Shown one piece after another: positions 11,259 through 19,285 of a stretch of DNA of 64,000 bases (positions within the stretch are counted from its first letter, which is position 1; each line of letters begins with the position of its first letter). Origin of the DNA: Palsa-1150 sp036490515. Its GTDB lineage: Bacteria; Myxococcota_A; Polyangia; Polyangiales; Polyangiaceae. Under the pieces are notes generated by a model. That model saw only the letters and a program-made list of their open reading frames with translations. It was not told the DNA's origin and made no database searches. The stretch lies in contig DASXDU010000005.1 in assembly GCA_036490515.1 (NCBI GenBank), positions 182,201 to 246,200 of the forward strand. Reading direction: 5' to 3'. The translations under genes were made by a program, and so were the position numbers.

Positions 11259-12263
11259 ATGCGTTTCATCTCCGTACTGCTGCTCCTTGCTGCGCTTCTC
11301 GTTGCCGGCGGAGCGTCGGCCGACGACGTCGCGCCCCACACTACGTGGGTAGGCGGAACGTCCTACGCGAGCCTCGTCGGAGCGGTGCCAGGTACGGTGC
11401 CAGGCTCCGCGCACCCCCGCGGGACGATCCTGCTCGTCCGGTCGATGCTCCACCGGGGGCCGACCATCGCCGAGATCGACATCGCACGGGGGCGCGTGCT
11501 CCGGGACTCGTCGCTCGGCTGGCCCGAGGGCCAGGTTCGCGCCGCGAGGAGCGGCGACACGCTGCACGTTCTCGCCGACGACGACCGGAGCCGGGTCCGC
11601 TACGCGCGGGTCGACGCGAACACGCTTCACGCCACCTGTCGCGCAGACCTGGGAACCGGCTTCCTCGCGGGCGTCGCGTCGGACGGCAACGTCACCGCCG
11701 TCGCGTGGGGGGACCATCCGTCTCTCGCTGACGAGGTGCTGCACGTCGCCTTGCTCGATCCGAGCTGCCACGAGACGGGCGCTGCCATCCTTCGAACGTT
11801 GCGTGACGAGCGCGATCAGGTGGCCGTCGTCAGTGGCACGGCTCTCGTCGTGGCCTTTGCGGGCGACCAACCTGCGCTCGTTTCACTCCGCGCCGATGGC
11901 AGCACCATCCGGCGCCTCGCACTTCCCTTCACCGCGCCGCATCCGTCGCTGGCGGCGCATGCCGGACAGCTGCTCGTCGGTGGCCCGGCGACCATCCTCA
12001 CGCTCTCTCCTCAGCTCGACGTCGTCGCGACGCACCCGGTCGACGTCAGCACGGCGCGCCTCGCCGTCTCCGACGACGGTCGGATCCTCACCACGTTCGG
12101 AGACATCCTCACGAGCTCGTTCACGAGGCAAGGCCGCATCGGTCTCGCTCCGGAGTGGACGCATCAGGTTCTCTGGGTCGGCGTGGTTCCCGTGGTCGTA
12201 TCGACCCCCAGGGAGGGCAGTACCTCCGTCAACATCACGACTCCCGAATCCCCCATCCCCTGA
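11259..12263 (+). CDS. exported protein of unknown function, beta-propeller-like
   Basis: Protein of 334 residues that begins MRFISVLLLLAALLVAGGASA, a clear Sec signal peptide, so the product is exported to the periplasm or beyond. The mature part has repeated 'hxxxGxhhhhhxxxD' blocks typical of a beta-propeller, and two Cys (in CRADLG and PSCHET). The ATG lies one base after the stop of the NlpC/P60-like gene with GAAGGGG upstream, so the two are co-transcribed. A partner or inhibitor role towards its neighbour is possible but not shown. Confidence 0.7.
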   Translation: MRFISVLLLLAALLVAGGASADDVAPHTTWVGGTSYASLVGAVPGTVPGSAHPRGTILLVRSMLHRGPTIAEIDIARGRVLRDSSLGWPEGQVRAARSGDTLHVLADDDRSRVRYARVDANTLHATCRADLGTGFLAGVASDGNVTAVAWGDHPSLADEVLHVALLDPSCHETGAAILRTLRDERDQVAVVSGTALVVAFAGDQPALVSLRADGSTIRRLALPFTAPHPSLAAHAGQLLVGGPATILTLSPQLDVVATHPVDVSTARLAVSDDGRILTTFGDILTSSFTRQGRIGLAPEWTHQVLWVGVVPVVVSTPREGSTSVNITTPESPIP

Positions 12264-12272
12264 GCCCCGGCC

Positions 12273-13046
12273 GTGGTCGCCCGTTCCGTGCCTGCACCCG
12301 CGGAGCGAATCTGGTGGAGCTTCCACGCTCCCACCGGAGACGGCGACCGCCTGCGTCTGGCCGCCGCCGCCGCTGCGTACGGCGCGTTCTTCCCGCGCGA
12401 GCCCCTGCGTGCCCATCTCCTCACGCAGGTCCCTCTCTCGCCCGGGAGCGAACGCACGTCGCGGCGAGCGGCGGCGGCCCGGGACCGTGGGGGCCCGGCT
12501 CTCTCGAACGGCGACACGGACGACGATCGACACGCGACGCTCGCGTGGACGTCGTGGCCCGACGCGGTGGGGCCCGCGCGCACGGCGTTCGCCGACGTCG
12601 TGCTCTCGGTACCCCGCGTGCCCTTCGCGGTGTTCGCCGCCGAGGACCTCACCTTCCGTCTCGCCGCCGCGATCCAACCCTGGCACGGACGCGTGCACAC
12701 GACGGCCTCGGCGCGCGCGGTCCGCGGCCAGTGCGTCGAGAACCCCGCGAGCGTCCGCCTCGCGGCGCCCTTCGGGCTGCCGCACCTCTACTACGACCCC
12801 GCGCGCCGCCATCCGCTCGTGCCGCTCGAGGTCACGTGGATCAACGTCTGGTCCGCTGACACGTGCGAGGTCCTCGGCTTCCGCCCCGCCGACGAGCGCC
12901 TCTTCTCGGCCGTGCGCTCCACCTCGGACGGCGCGCGCGTCCTGTCGCTCGCGACCCTGCCGCTCGACCCGGCGACGGAGCCCGAGCACGTGCGTGCACT
13001 CCGTGCCGTGTACGAGCGGTTTCCGCGGATCGGCAGCCGCGACTGA
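12273..13046 (+). CDS. hypothetical cytosolic protein
   Basis: Protein of 257 residues from a GTG start 9 bases after the preceding stop, probably the third gene of the 10127 operon. It has no signal peptide or membrane segment. Trp/Tyr-rich stretches (WWSFHAP, WINVWSA) and a C-terminal pattern of short strand, 'PLDP', then a helix ending in YERFPRIG resemble small single-domain proteins common next to effectors in myxobacteria, but I cannot name the family. Position after a putative hydrolase would fit an immunity-type protein; this is inference. Confidence 0.6.
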   Translation: MVARSVPAPAERIWWSFHAPTGDGDRLRLAAAAAAYGAFFPREPLRAHLLTQVPLSPGSERTSRRAAAARDRGGPALSNGDTDDDRHATLAWTSWPDAVGPARTAFADVVLSVPRVPFAVFAAEDLTFRLAAAIQPWHGRVHTTASARAVRGQCVENPASVRLAAPFGLPHLYYDPARRHPLVPLEVTWINVWSADTCEVLGFRPADERLFSAVRSTSDGARVLSLATLPLDPATEPEHVRALRAVYERFPRIGSRD

Positions 13047-13050
13047 CGGC

Positions 13051-14187
13051 TCACGCCTCCGAGCCGATGCGAAGCCGCGGGTCGACCGCGTTGCGCGCCG
13101 CCTCGCCGACGAGGTTGAGCGCGACGAGCGTCGCCAGGAGCGCCAGGCCCGGGAACGCGATGAGCCACCACGCGCCCTCGTTGCCGCGTGCCTCGCCCAT
13201 GGCCTCGCCCCACGAGGCGAGCCCCGCCTGCGGGCCCACGTGGAGGAAGTCGACGGCGGCCTCGATGAGGACGACCGACGCGATCCCGAACATCGTGGCG
13301 ACGATGGCCGGTCCGATGGCGTTGGGCAGGACGTGGCGCCAGAGGACGCGGAGGGGCGAGACGCCGAGCGCGCGCGCCGCCGTGACGTAGTCCTCGCCGA
13401 GCGCGTGGAGGACCTCGGCGCGGACGAGGCGCGCGAGGTCCGTCCAGCGCGTGAGGGCGATCGTCCAGAGGAGGGTGGAGGTCGTGGGGTCGGGGACGAG
13501 CGCGCCGACGACGAGGACGAGCACCAGCGTCGGGATGGCGGTGAGCGACTCGACGGCGCGCGTGACGACCGAGTCGACGAGGCCGCCCGCGAACCCGGCG
13601 AGCGCGCCGAGGAAGGTGCCCAGCAGGACGAGGACGAGCGACGCGGCGAGGCCGTGGCTGAGCGCCGTGCGCGTCCCGTGGACGAGGCGCGCGAACACGT
13701 CGCGGCCGAGGGCGTCGGTGCCGAGCGGGTGGCCGGCGCTGAGCGGCGGGAGGAGCGCGGGATCCGCCTCGCCAACCTCGGTGGGGCCGTGCGCGACGAG
13801 CGAGGCGATCACCCAGTCGCCGGGCTGCCGGTCGGCGCGCATGCGGCGCACGTCGAGATTGCGCAGGACGGCGGGGTGCGTGACGTCGGGCAGGACGAAG
13901 GTCGTGCCGTGCCACCGTGCGGCGAGGGGGAGGCCGCTCGCCAGGAGGTCGGCGAAGACGCCGACGAGCGCCATGCACGCGAGGATGAGCGCTCCGGCGC
14001 GCGCGAGGCGGTCCCGCCCGAGGCGCGCCAGGGCGATGCGCGCCATCGTGACGTACGGCGCGGTGACGCGCGTCGCGTGTGCCATCGAGTCGCGGACGAT
14101 CGCGACGGACGCCGTGGTCTTGCGGCGCGAGAGCTCCAGGACGACGCTGGGCTCGCGCGGCTCTCGTGAGCGGTGCTCGTCGCTCAC
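13051..14187 (-). CDS. oppC: peptide/oligopeptide ABC transporter permease, OppC-like
   Basis: Protein of 378 residues. Features of the DppC/OppC permease: an N-terminal transmembrane helix, a periplasmic segment, HPLGTDALGRDVFARLVHG, and the permease EAA loop (EVLHALGEDYVTAARALGVSPLRVLWRHVLPN) that contacts the ATPase. The GTG start overlaps the stop of the upstream oppB-like gene by 4 bp (GTGA), showing translational coupling. The ATP-binding subunits and the binding protein are not in this window. The substrate is presumably peptides, but nickel or other solutes are also carried by this family. Confidence 0.9.
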   Translation of the reverse strand: MSDEHRSREPREPSVVLELSRRKTTASVAIVRDSMAHATRVTAPYVTMARIALARLGRDRLARAGALILACMALVGVFADLLASGLPLAARWHGTTFVLPDVTHPAVLRNLDVRRMRADRQPGDWVIASLVAHGPTEVGEADPALLPPLSAGHPLGTDALGRDVFARLVHGTRTALSHGLAASLVLVLLGTFLGALAGFAGGLVDSVVTRAVESLTAIPTLVLVLVVGALVPDPTTSTLLWTIALTRWTDLARLVRAEVLHALGEDYVTAARALGVSPLRVLWRHVLPNAIGPAIVATMFGIASVVLIEAAVDFLHVGPQAGLASWGEAMGEARGNEGAWWLIAFPGLALLATLVALNLVGEAARNAVDPRLRIGSEA

Positions 14188-15710
14188 GCGAGCGGGTCTC
14201 CCTGCCGCCGCGCGAGCGCCTCGCGCACGCGCGGGTCGAGCGCTCCGTACGCGACGTCGCTCGCCACGAGGCCGATGGTGACGGCGACGGCCGACGCGAG
14301 CACCACCGCCATGAGCCACGCGACGTCGTGCGCCTCGATCGCGCGCAGCGTCTCGAACCCGACGCCCGGCAGGCCGAAGACCTCCTCGACGACGAACGCG
14401 CCGCCGAGGAGGACGGGCAGGTGCATCCCCGCGAGCGTCACCGTCGGAAGGAGCGCGTTGCGGAGCGCGTGCACGACGGCGACGCGCCACGCCGGCAGGC
14501 CCTTGGCGTGCGCGGTGCGCACGAAGTCCTGGCGCACGACCTCGAGCATCGCGTTGCGCTGCCAGCGCGAGAGCGTGGCGAGCGAGCCGCCCGCGAGCGC
14601 GAGGACGGCGAGGACGACCCGCGTCCCCGAGAGCGCGTGCCCCGACGTGGTCGCGCGCAGGATCTCGGCGAGGGCGAAGGTGGGCATCGCATAGAGGAGG
14701 AAGAGGAGCGCCGAGCTCACGACGTCGAAGCGGCGCCCGTGGCGCCAGGCGCCGACCGCGCCGATCGGGATCGCGAGCGCCCAGCTGAGGAGCATGGCCA
14801 GCCCGCAGACGAGGAGCGTCATCGGGGCGCGGTCCCGCAGCTTCTCGGCCACCGGCTCGCCGTCGATCACGCTCACCCCGAGCTCGCCGCTCGCCGCCCG
14901 CTGGAGCCACTTGCCGTAGCGGGTCTCCGTGACGAACGCGAGCGCGCGGTCCGCGCCGTCGAGCGACGCGAAGTCCGTCGCGTGGACGAACCACCACTCG
15001 CGCCAGTCGGCCACCGCCCGGCGCACCTCGTCGCGGCTCGCGCCGGCGTCGAGCACGGGGCCGCGCCCGGTGACGTGGTTGGCGACGCGCGTCAGGCGCT
15101 CGAGCGCCACGCGGTCGGTCGTCGTGGTCATCGCGCGGAGGATCTCGGGCAGCGCGTAGGTGTCGACCGAGACGAGGTCCGCCTCGCGGAGGTCGCTGCC
15201 GTGCTCGACGAGGCGCGTGACGGCACGGTCGACCGCGGGGCGCGTGAAGTCGAGGGCGCGGTCGTCCCAGAAGCGCGCCCAGAAGAGCGTGGCCGTCTCG
15301 GGGCTGCGCAGGTCGACGCCGTTGCCGACCCCCATCCGCTCGGCGACCGGCGCGAGGCTCACCGCCACCCGGCCCCGCACGTCGGGCGAGAGAGCCTCGA
15401 GGTCCGGGACGACGTAGGGAAGCGCCGCGCCCCCGAGGTGATCGAGCTCGCGCGCCCCGATGCCCTCGCTCGCGCCGCCCGCGGCGACGATGCGAACGGC
15501 GGCCTCGGCCCGGGAGACGACGTCCTGCGGGCGCGTGTTGAAGAACCGAGGGAGATCGAGGAAGCGGGCGCGGCGTGCCTCGAGGACGGCGGGGTCGTCG
15601 GTGCCCGGAGGCGGGGTGGGCGCCAGGGTCGTCACGAAGAAGAGGACGAGGCTCGTCGCCAGGAGCGTGGGGATGGCCCACAGCACGCGGCGGAGCGCAT
15701 AGCGGAGCAT
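14184..15710 (-). CDS. oppB: peptide/oligopeptide ABC transporter permease, OppB-like, with large insertion
   Basis: Protein of 508 residues, against about 300-340 for ordinary OppB/DppB. The first transmembrane helix (residues ~10-30) is followed by an extra ~215-residue soluble stretch (about 35-250), helical and Ala/Arg-rich with HEAT-like spacing. The canonical permease core then starts around 'YGKWLQRAASGELGVSV' and includes VRQDFVRTAHAKGLPAWRVAVVHALRNALLP, the EAA loop. The insertion lies between helix 1 and helix 2 and so should face the periplasm. It is coupled to oppC by a 4-bp overlap. Confidence 0.9.
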   Translation of the reverse strand: MLRYALRRVLWAIPTLLATSLVLFFVTTLAPTPPPGTDDPAVLEARRARFLDLPRFFNTRPQDVVSRAEAAVRIVAAGGASEGIGARELDHLGGAALPYVVPDLEALSPDVRGRVAVSLAPVAERMGVGNGVDLRSPETATLFWARFWDDRALDFTRPAVDRAVTRLVEHGSDLREADLVSVDTYALPEILRAMTTTTDRVALERLTRVANHVTGRGPVLDAGASRDEVRRAVADWREWWFVHATDFASLDGADRALAFVTETRYGKWLQRAASGELGVSVIDGEPVAEKLRDRAPMTLLVCGLAMLLSWALAIPIGAVGAWRHGRRFDVVSSALLFLLYAMPTFALAEILRATTSGHALSGTRVVLAVLALAGGSLATLSRWQRNAMLEVVRQDFVRTAHAKGLPAWRVAVVHALRNALLPTVTLAGMHLPVLLGGAFVVEEVFGLPGVGFETLRAIEAHDVAWLMAVVLASAVAVTIGLVASDVAYGALDPRVREALARRQGDPLA

Positions 15711-15794
15711 TCCCGGTCCGAACTATCGCACGCTTTCCCGGCCGTGACCCCTTGCGCACCGGCGGTCCGCCGATGCATACGCCTTGGCATCCCC

Positions 15795-17576
15795 ATGGAA
15801 CTCGACGAGCTGCGCACGAGCGCCCAGCGCTGGATGGCCGACGACCCGGACGCGACGACGCGCGCCGAGCTCGAGCGACTTCTCGCCCAGCCCGACCTCG
15901 CGAAGACCGATCTCGCCGACCGCTTCGCGGGCGCGCTCGAGTTCGGGACGGCCGGCCTGCGCGGCGTCCTCGGCGCGGGGCCGAACCGCATGAACCTCGC
16001 CGTCGTCGCGCGCGCGACGTGGGGCCTCGCCCAGGAGGTCCTCGCGAGCGTGCCCGACGCGGCCACCCGCGGCGTCGTCGTCGGCGGCGACGCGCGCCGC
16101 ATGAGCCGCGAGTTCTCCGAGCACACGGCGGCCATCCTCGCCGGCGCCGGGATCCGCGTCGTCCTCTTCCGCGATCCGGTCCCCACGCCGCTCGTCGGCT
16201 TCGCAGTGAAGACGCTGCGGGCCGCCGCCGGCGTCGTCGTCACGGCGAGCCACAACCCGCCCGAGTACAACGGCTACAAGGTCTACTGGGAGAACTCGGC
16301 GCAGATCATCCCGCCGGTGGACGGGCGCATCGCCGCGGCCATCGCCCGCGCGCCCGGGGCCCGCGCCCTCGTGAAGGGCGACCTCGCCGCGCTCCAGGCG
16401 AAGGGGCTCGTGACCGACGCTTCTGCCTCCATCGCGCGCGCCTACCTCGACGCCGTCCGCGCGCTGGCCTTGCACCCGAAGGAGGGGGACCGCTCGATCC
16501 GCGTCGTCTACACGCCGATGCACGGCGTCGGCGACATCCTCGCGCGCGCCGCGCTCGCCGAGGCCGGCTTCACCGAGGTGACGAGCGTCCCCGAGCAGCA
16601 GAAGCCCGACGGCGCCTTCCCGACCGTCGCGTTCCCCAATCCCGAGGAGAAGGGCGCGATGGACCTCTCCTTCGCGCTCGCCCGCAAGACGAAGGCGGCG
16701 CTCGTCCTCGCCAACGATCCCGATGCGGACCGCCTCGCCGTCGCCGTGCCCGAGGGCGACGGCTTCCGCCAGCTCACGGGCAACCAGGTGGGCGTCCTCC
16801 TGGGCCACTACCTCCTCACCGAGCGGCCGTCGGCGGCCCCGGCCTCCGCGCAGGCATCGTCGGCGCGTCCGCGCGCGGTCCTCGCGTCCATCGTGTCGTC
16901 GCCGCTCCTCGGCCGAATCGCCGGCGCGCTGGGTGTCCGCTACGAGGAGACGCTGACGGGCTTCAAGTGGATCGCCAACCGGGCGATGGAGCTCGAGACC
17001 GAGGGCGTCGACTTCGTCTTCGGATACGAGGAGGCGCTCGGCTACTGCGTGGGAAACGTGGTCCGCGACAAGGACGGGATCTCGGCGGCCGTCCTCGCGG
17101 CGGAGATCGTCGCGGTCCTCCGGTCGCGCGGCCGGACGGTGCAGGACGAGCTCGACGCCGTGGCCCGCCGGTACGGGCTCTTCACGAGCACGCAGGTGAA
17201 CGTGACGCACAAGGGCGCAGCCGGGATCGCGATGATCCGCGCCATGATGGACCGGCTGAGGGCGTCGCCCCCCGCGCGGGTTGCCGCAGACGAGGTAGTG
17301 GCGGTGGCCGACTACGAGACGCACGTCCGGAGGGACCTCCGGACCGGGGCCACGACGAAGCTCACCCTGCCGAAGAGCAACGTGCTCACGTTCGACCTTG
17401 CGTCCGGGAGCCGGATCATCGCCCGGCCCAGCGGCACCGAGCCCAAGGCGAAGTTCTACTTCGACGTCCGCGAGGAGGTGCGCGGCGACGAGCCGGTGGC
17501 CGCGGCCGCCGGGCGCGCCACCGCCGCGATGAAGACGCTGGCCGACGCCTTCAGCGCCCTCGCCTCCTCGGCTTGA
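15795..17576 (+). CDS. phosphoglucomutase/phosphomannomutase
   Basis: Protein of 593 residues of the alpha-D-phosphohexomutase superfamily. Seen in order: the GTAGLRG substrate motif, the phosphoserine loop TASHNPPEYNGYK (S152), the Mg-binding NDPDADR loop, the sugar-binding GYEEALGY, and the phosphate-binding RPSGTEPKAKFY near the C-terminus. It interconverts hexose 1- and 6-phosphates for glycogen and envelope sugar synthesis. The GYEEALG motif and length fit the 'PGM2-like' bacterial subgroup. The ATG at 15795 gives a standard N-terminus. The stop codon lies inside the candidate rpmI promoter. Confidence 0.93.
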   Translation: MELDELRTSAQRWMADDPDATTRAELERLLAQPDLAKTDLADRFAGALEFGTAGLRGVLGAGPNRMNLAVVARATWGLAQEVLASVPDAATRGVVVGGDARRMSREFSEHTAAILAGAGIRVVLFRDPVPTPLVGFAVKTLRAAAGVVVTASHNPPEYNGYKVYWENSAQIIPPVDGRIAAAIARAPGARALVKGDLAALQAKGLVTDASASIARAYLDAVRALALHPKEGDRSIRVVYTPMHGVGDILARAALAEAGFTEVTSVPEQQKPDGAFPTVAFPNPEEKGAMDLSFALARKTKAALVLANDPDADRLAVAVPEGDGFRQLTGNQVGVLLGHYLLTERPSAAPASAQASSARPRAVLASIVSSPLLGRIAGALGVRYEETLTGFKWIANRAMELETEGVDFVFGYEEALGYCVGNVVRDKDGISAAVLAAEIVAVLRSRGRTVQDELDAVARRYGLFTSTQVNVTHKGAAGIAMIRAMMDRLRASPPARVAADEVVAVADYETHVRRDLRTGATTKLTLPKSNVLTFDLASGSRIIARPSGTEPKAKFYFDVREEVRGDEPVAAAAGRATAAMKTLADAFSALASSA

Positions 17577-17601
17577 CAAACCGCCGCTTTCCCATCATCT
17601 T
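17573..17601 (+). promoter_or_regulatory. sigma-70-type promoter for rpmI-rplT
   Basis: TTGACA (17573-17578), a 17-base spacer and CATCTT (17596-17601). The -35 is a perfect consensus and overlaps the stop codon of the mutase gene; the -10 is weak. Confidence 0.5.
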
Positions 17602-17647
17602 CCGCGCCCCGCTTCCGGCAGGCTCACCAAAAAACCGTCGCCTTTGG

Positions 17648-17693
17648 CCTTCACGGCCCGGGGCCTCGGCCCGACCGGAGCGAGGAGTGAAGG
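17648..17693 (+). promoter_or_regulatory. rpmI leader stem that covers the ribosome-binding site
   Basis: CCTTCAC (17648-17654) pairs with GTGAAGG (17687-17693), and GC-rich complementary bases lie between. The 3' arm contains GAAGG, the probable ribosome-binding sequence 7 nt before the rpmI ATG, so the stem would hide it. L20 represses the rpmI-rplT operon through leader RNA in other bacteria; this stem is a candidate for that control here. Confidence 0.45.
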
Positions 17694-17700
17694 TGGCGTC

Positions 17701-17898
17701 ATGCCGAAGATGAAGACGAACAAGGCCGCTGCAAAGCGGTTCCGCGTGACCGGCAAGGGCCGGGTCAAGCGCCCCAAGGCGGGCGGCAACCACGGGATGC
17801 AAGAGAAGTCGCGCAAGCGCCTCCGTCGCCTGCGCAAGAACGACATGGTCGACTCGACGATGCAGAAGCACGTCAAGCGCATGCTCCCCTACGGTTGA
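17701..17898 (+). CDS. rpmI: 50S ribosomal protein L35
   Basis: Protein of 65 residues with the L35 signature MPKMKTNKAAAKRFRVTGKG and the basic KRMLPYG C-terminus. A component of the large ribosomal subunit. It is followed 12 bases later by rplT, the standard pair; infC, usually just upstream, is absent here and replaced by the mutase gene. Confidence 0.97.
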   Translation: MPKMKTNKAAAKRFRVTGKGRVKRPKAGGNHGMQEKSRKRLRRLRKNDMVDSTMQKHVKRMLPYG

Positions 17899-17910
17899 TA
17901 GGAACCTCCC

Positions 17911-18255
17911 ATGCCCCGCGCCAAACGTGGATTCAAGGCTCGTCGCCGCCGCAACCGCATCCTGAAGCAAGCCAAGGGCTTCCACAGCGCCCGCTCGCGC
18001 CTCTTCGCGTACGCGAAGGAGGTCGTGATGAAGTCGTGGGTGTACGCGTACGCCCACCGCAAGCTCCGCAAGCGGGACTTCCGCCGCCTCTGGATCGCGC
18101 GCATCAACGCCGCCGCGCGCATGAACGGCACGACGTACTCGCGCCTCATGCACTCGCTGAAGAAGGCCAACGTCGGGCTCGACCGCAAGATCCTCGCGGA
18201 TCTCGCCGTGAGCGACGCGAAGGCGTTCGGCGACCTGGTCGGCGCCGTCAAGTAA
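17911..18255 (+). CDS. rplT: 50S ribosomal protein L20
   Basis: Protein of 114 residues, normal length, with the typical N-terminus MPRAKRGFKARRRRNRILK and the conserved RLWIARINAA motif. It is essential for early 50S assembly and in many bacteria represses its own operon by binding the leader RNA (see the stem at 17648-17693). GGAACC precedes the ATG. Confidence 0.98.
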   Translation: MPRAKRGFKARRRRNRILKQAKGFHSARSRLFAYAKEVVMKSWVYAYAHRKLRKRDFRRLWIARINAAARMNGTTYSRLMHSLKKANVGLDRKILADLAVSDAKAFGDLVGAVK

Positions 18256-18282
18256 CTCCGGGCTCGGCTCGTAGCCCTCACT

Positions 18283-18308
18283 GCCCCCGCGCACGGTCCG
18301 CGTGGGGC
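18283..18308. terminator. bidirectional hairpin between convergent rplT and OmpA-like gene
   Basis: Nine-pair GC stem (GCCCCCGCG with CGCG-T-GGGGC, one bulged T) and a 7-nt loop in the 60-bp gap between two convergent genes. There is no U-tract, so the terminator role is inferred from position. Confidence 0.4.
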
Positions 18309-18315
18309 CGCGGGC

Positions 18316-19206
18316 TCATTTGATCTCGGGCGCCGCGACCAGCTCCTCGAGGTTTGGCTGCAGCGTGATCTCGATGCGGCGGTTGCGCGCCCGCCCGTCG
18401 GCGGTGTCGTTGCTCGCCACCGGGTCGAACTCGCCGTAGCCCGCGGCCGAGAGGGCCTTGGGGTCGACGCCTCGCACGACGAGAAGCCGCACCACCTCGA
18501 CGGCGCGCGCCGCGGAGAGGTCCCAGTTCGACGCGAAGTGGCTGGTCTGGATGGGCACGTTGTCCGTGTGCCCCGCGACCTGGAACTCGCGCCCTGGCAC
18601 CGTCGCGAGCACCTGCGCCACCTGGGCGAGGGCGTCCTTGCCCGCCGGCCGCAGGGCCGCTTGTCCCGAATCGAACAGCACGTCCTCGGGCAGCTGGAGG
18701 ACGAGCCGGCCGTTGCGCGTCGTGACCCTGAGCTGTCCGCCGTCGACGAGCCCGCGGAACTTCTGCACGAGCTGCTGGAAGAGGTCCGCGCGTGCCTCCG
18801 CCGCGGCCTGCGCTCGCCGGAGCTGCTCGAGGCGCGAGCGCGCGTCGTCGAGCGCCTTCGAGAGTGTCCCCTTCTCCGCGAGCATCCCGTCCACGTTCTT
18901 GCCGAGGTGCTCGAGCTCGCCGCGCAGCTTGGCGTTGATGGCGGTCGCGCCGTCGAGCTGCCCCTGGAGATCGTGATCGGTCGAGGAGAGGGTGCTCAGC
19001 TTCTCGTCCCTCGCCCGCATCTCCTCCTGGAGCTTCGTGACCTCGTCCTGCTCGCTCTTCGCGCGGTCGAGTGCCGCGGCGAGCGCGGCGTTGGCCGTCC
19101 GGGCATCGGTGACCGCCGAGTCGTAGCGGTCCTTCGAAACGCACGCCGCGAGGACGACCGCGGGCAGGACGACCACGGCGACGAGGAGCACGAGGGGACG
19201 ATCCAC
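18316..19206 (-). CDS. OmpA/MotB-family peptidoglycan-binding lipoprotein with coiled coil
   Basis: Protein of 296 residues. The N-terminal hydrophobic segment ends in a lipobox LAAC, giving a lipoprotein. Residues ~30-150 form a long coiled coil (heptads rich in Ala, Leu, Glu and Lys). The C-terminal OmpA-like domain is complete: LFDSGQAALRP, GHTDNVPI, SNWDLSAARA and NRRIEI, with the diaminopimelate-binding Asp and Arg. It should tether the outer membrane to peptidoglycan. The GTG at 19206 is the only start that keeps the signal intact. It sits in antisense orientation inside the rpmI-rplT-pheS-pheT order. Confidence 0.88.
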   Translation of the reverse strand: MDRPLVLLVAVVVLPAVVLAACVSKDRYDSAVTDARTANAALAAALDRAKSEQDEVTKLQEEMRARDEKLSTLSSTDHDLQGQLDGATAINAKLRGELEHLGKNVDGMLAEKGTLSKALDDARSRLEQLRRAQAAAEARADLFQQLVQKFRGLVDGGQLRVTTRNGRLVLQLPEDVLFDSGQAALRPAGKDALAQVAQVLATVPGREFQVAGHTDNVPIQTSHFASNWDLSAARAVEVVRLLVVRGVDPKALSAAGYGEFDPVASNDTADGRARNRRIEITLQPNLEELVAAPEIK

Positions 19207-19285
19207 GACGGCAGCATGCCTCCCACCGCGCGGACGCGCGAGCAGCCCGAGGCATTCCCGCTTGCGAGGTGCTAACACCTCGGCC

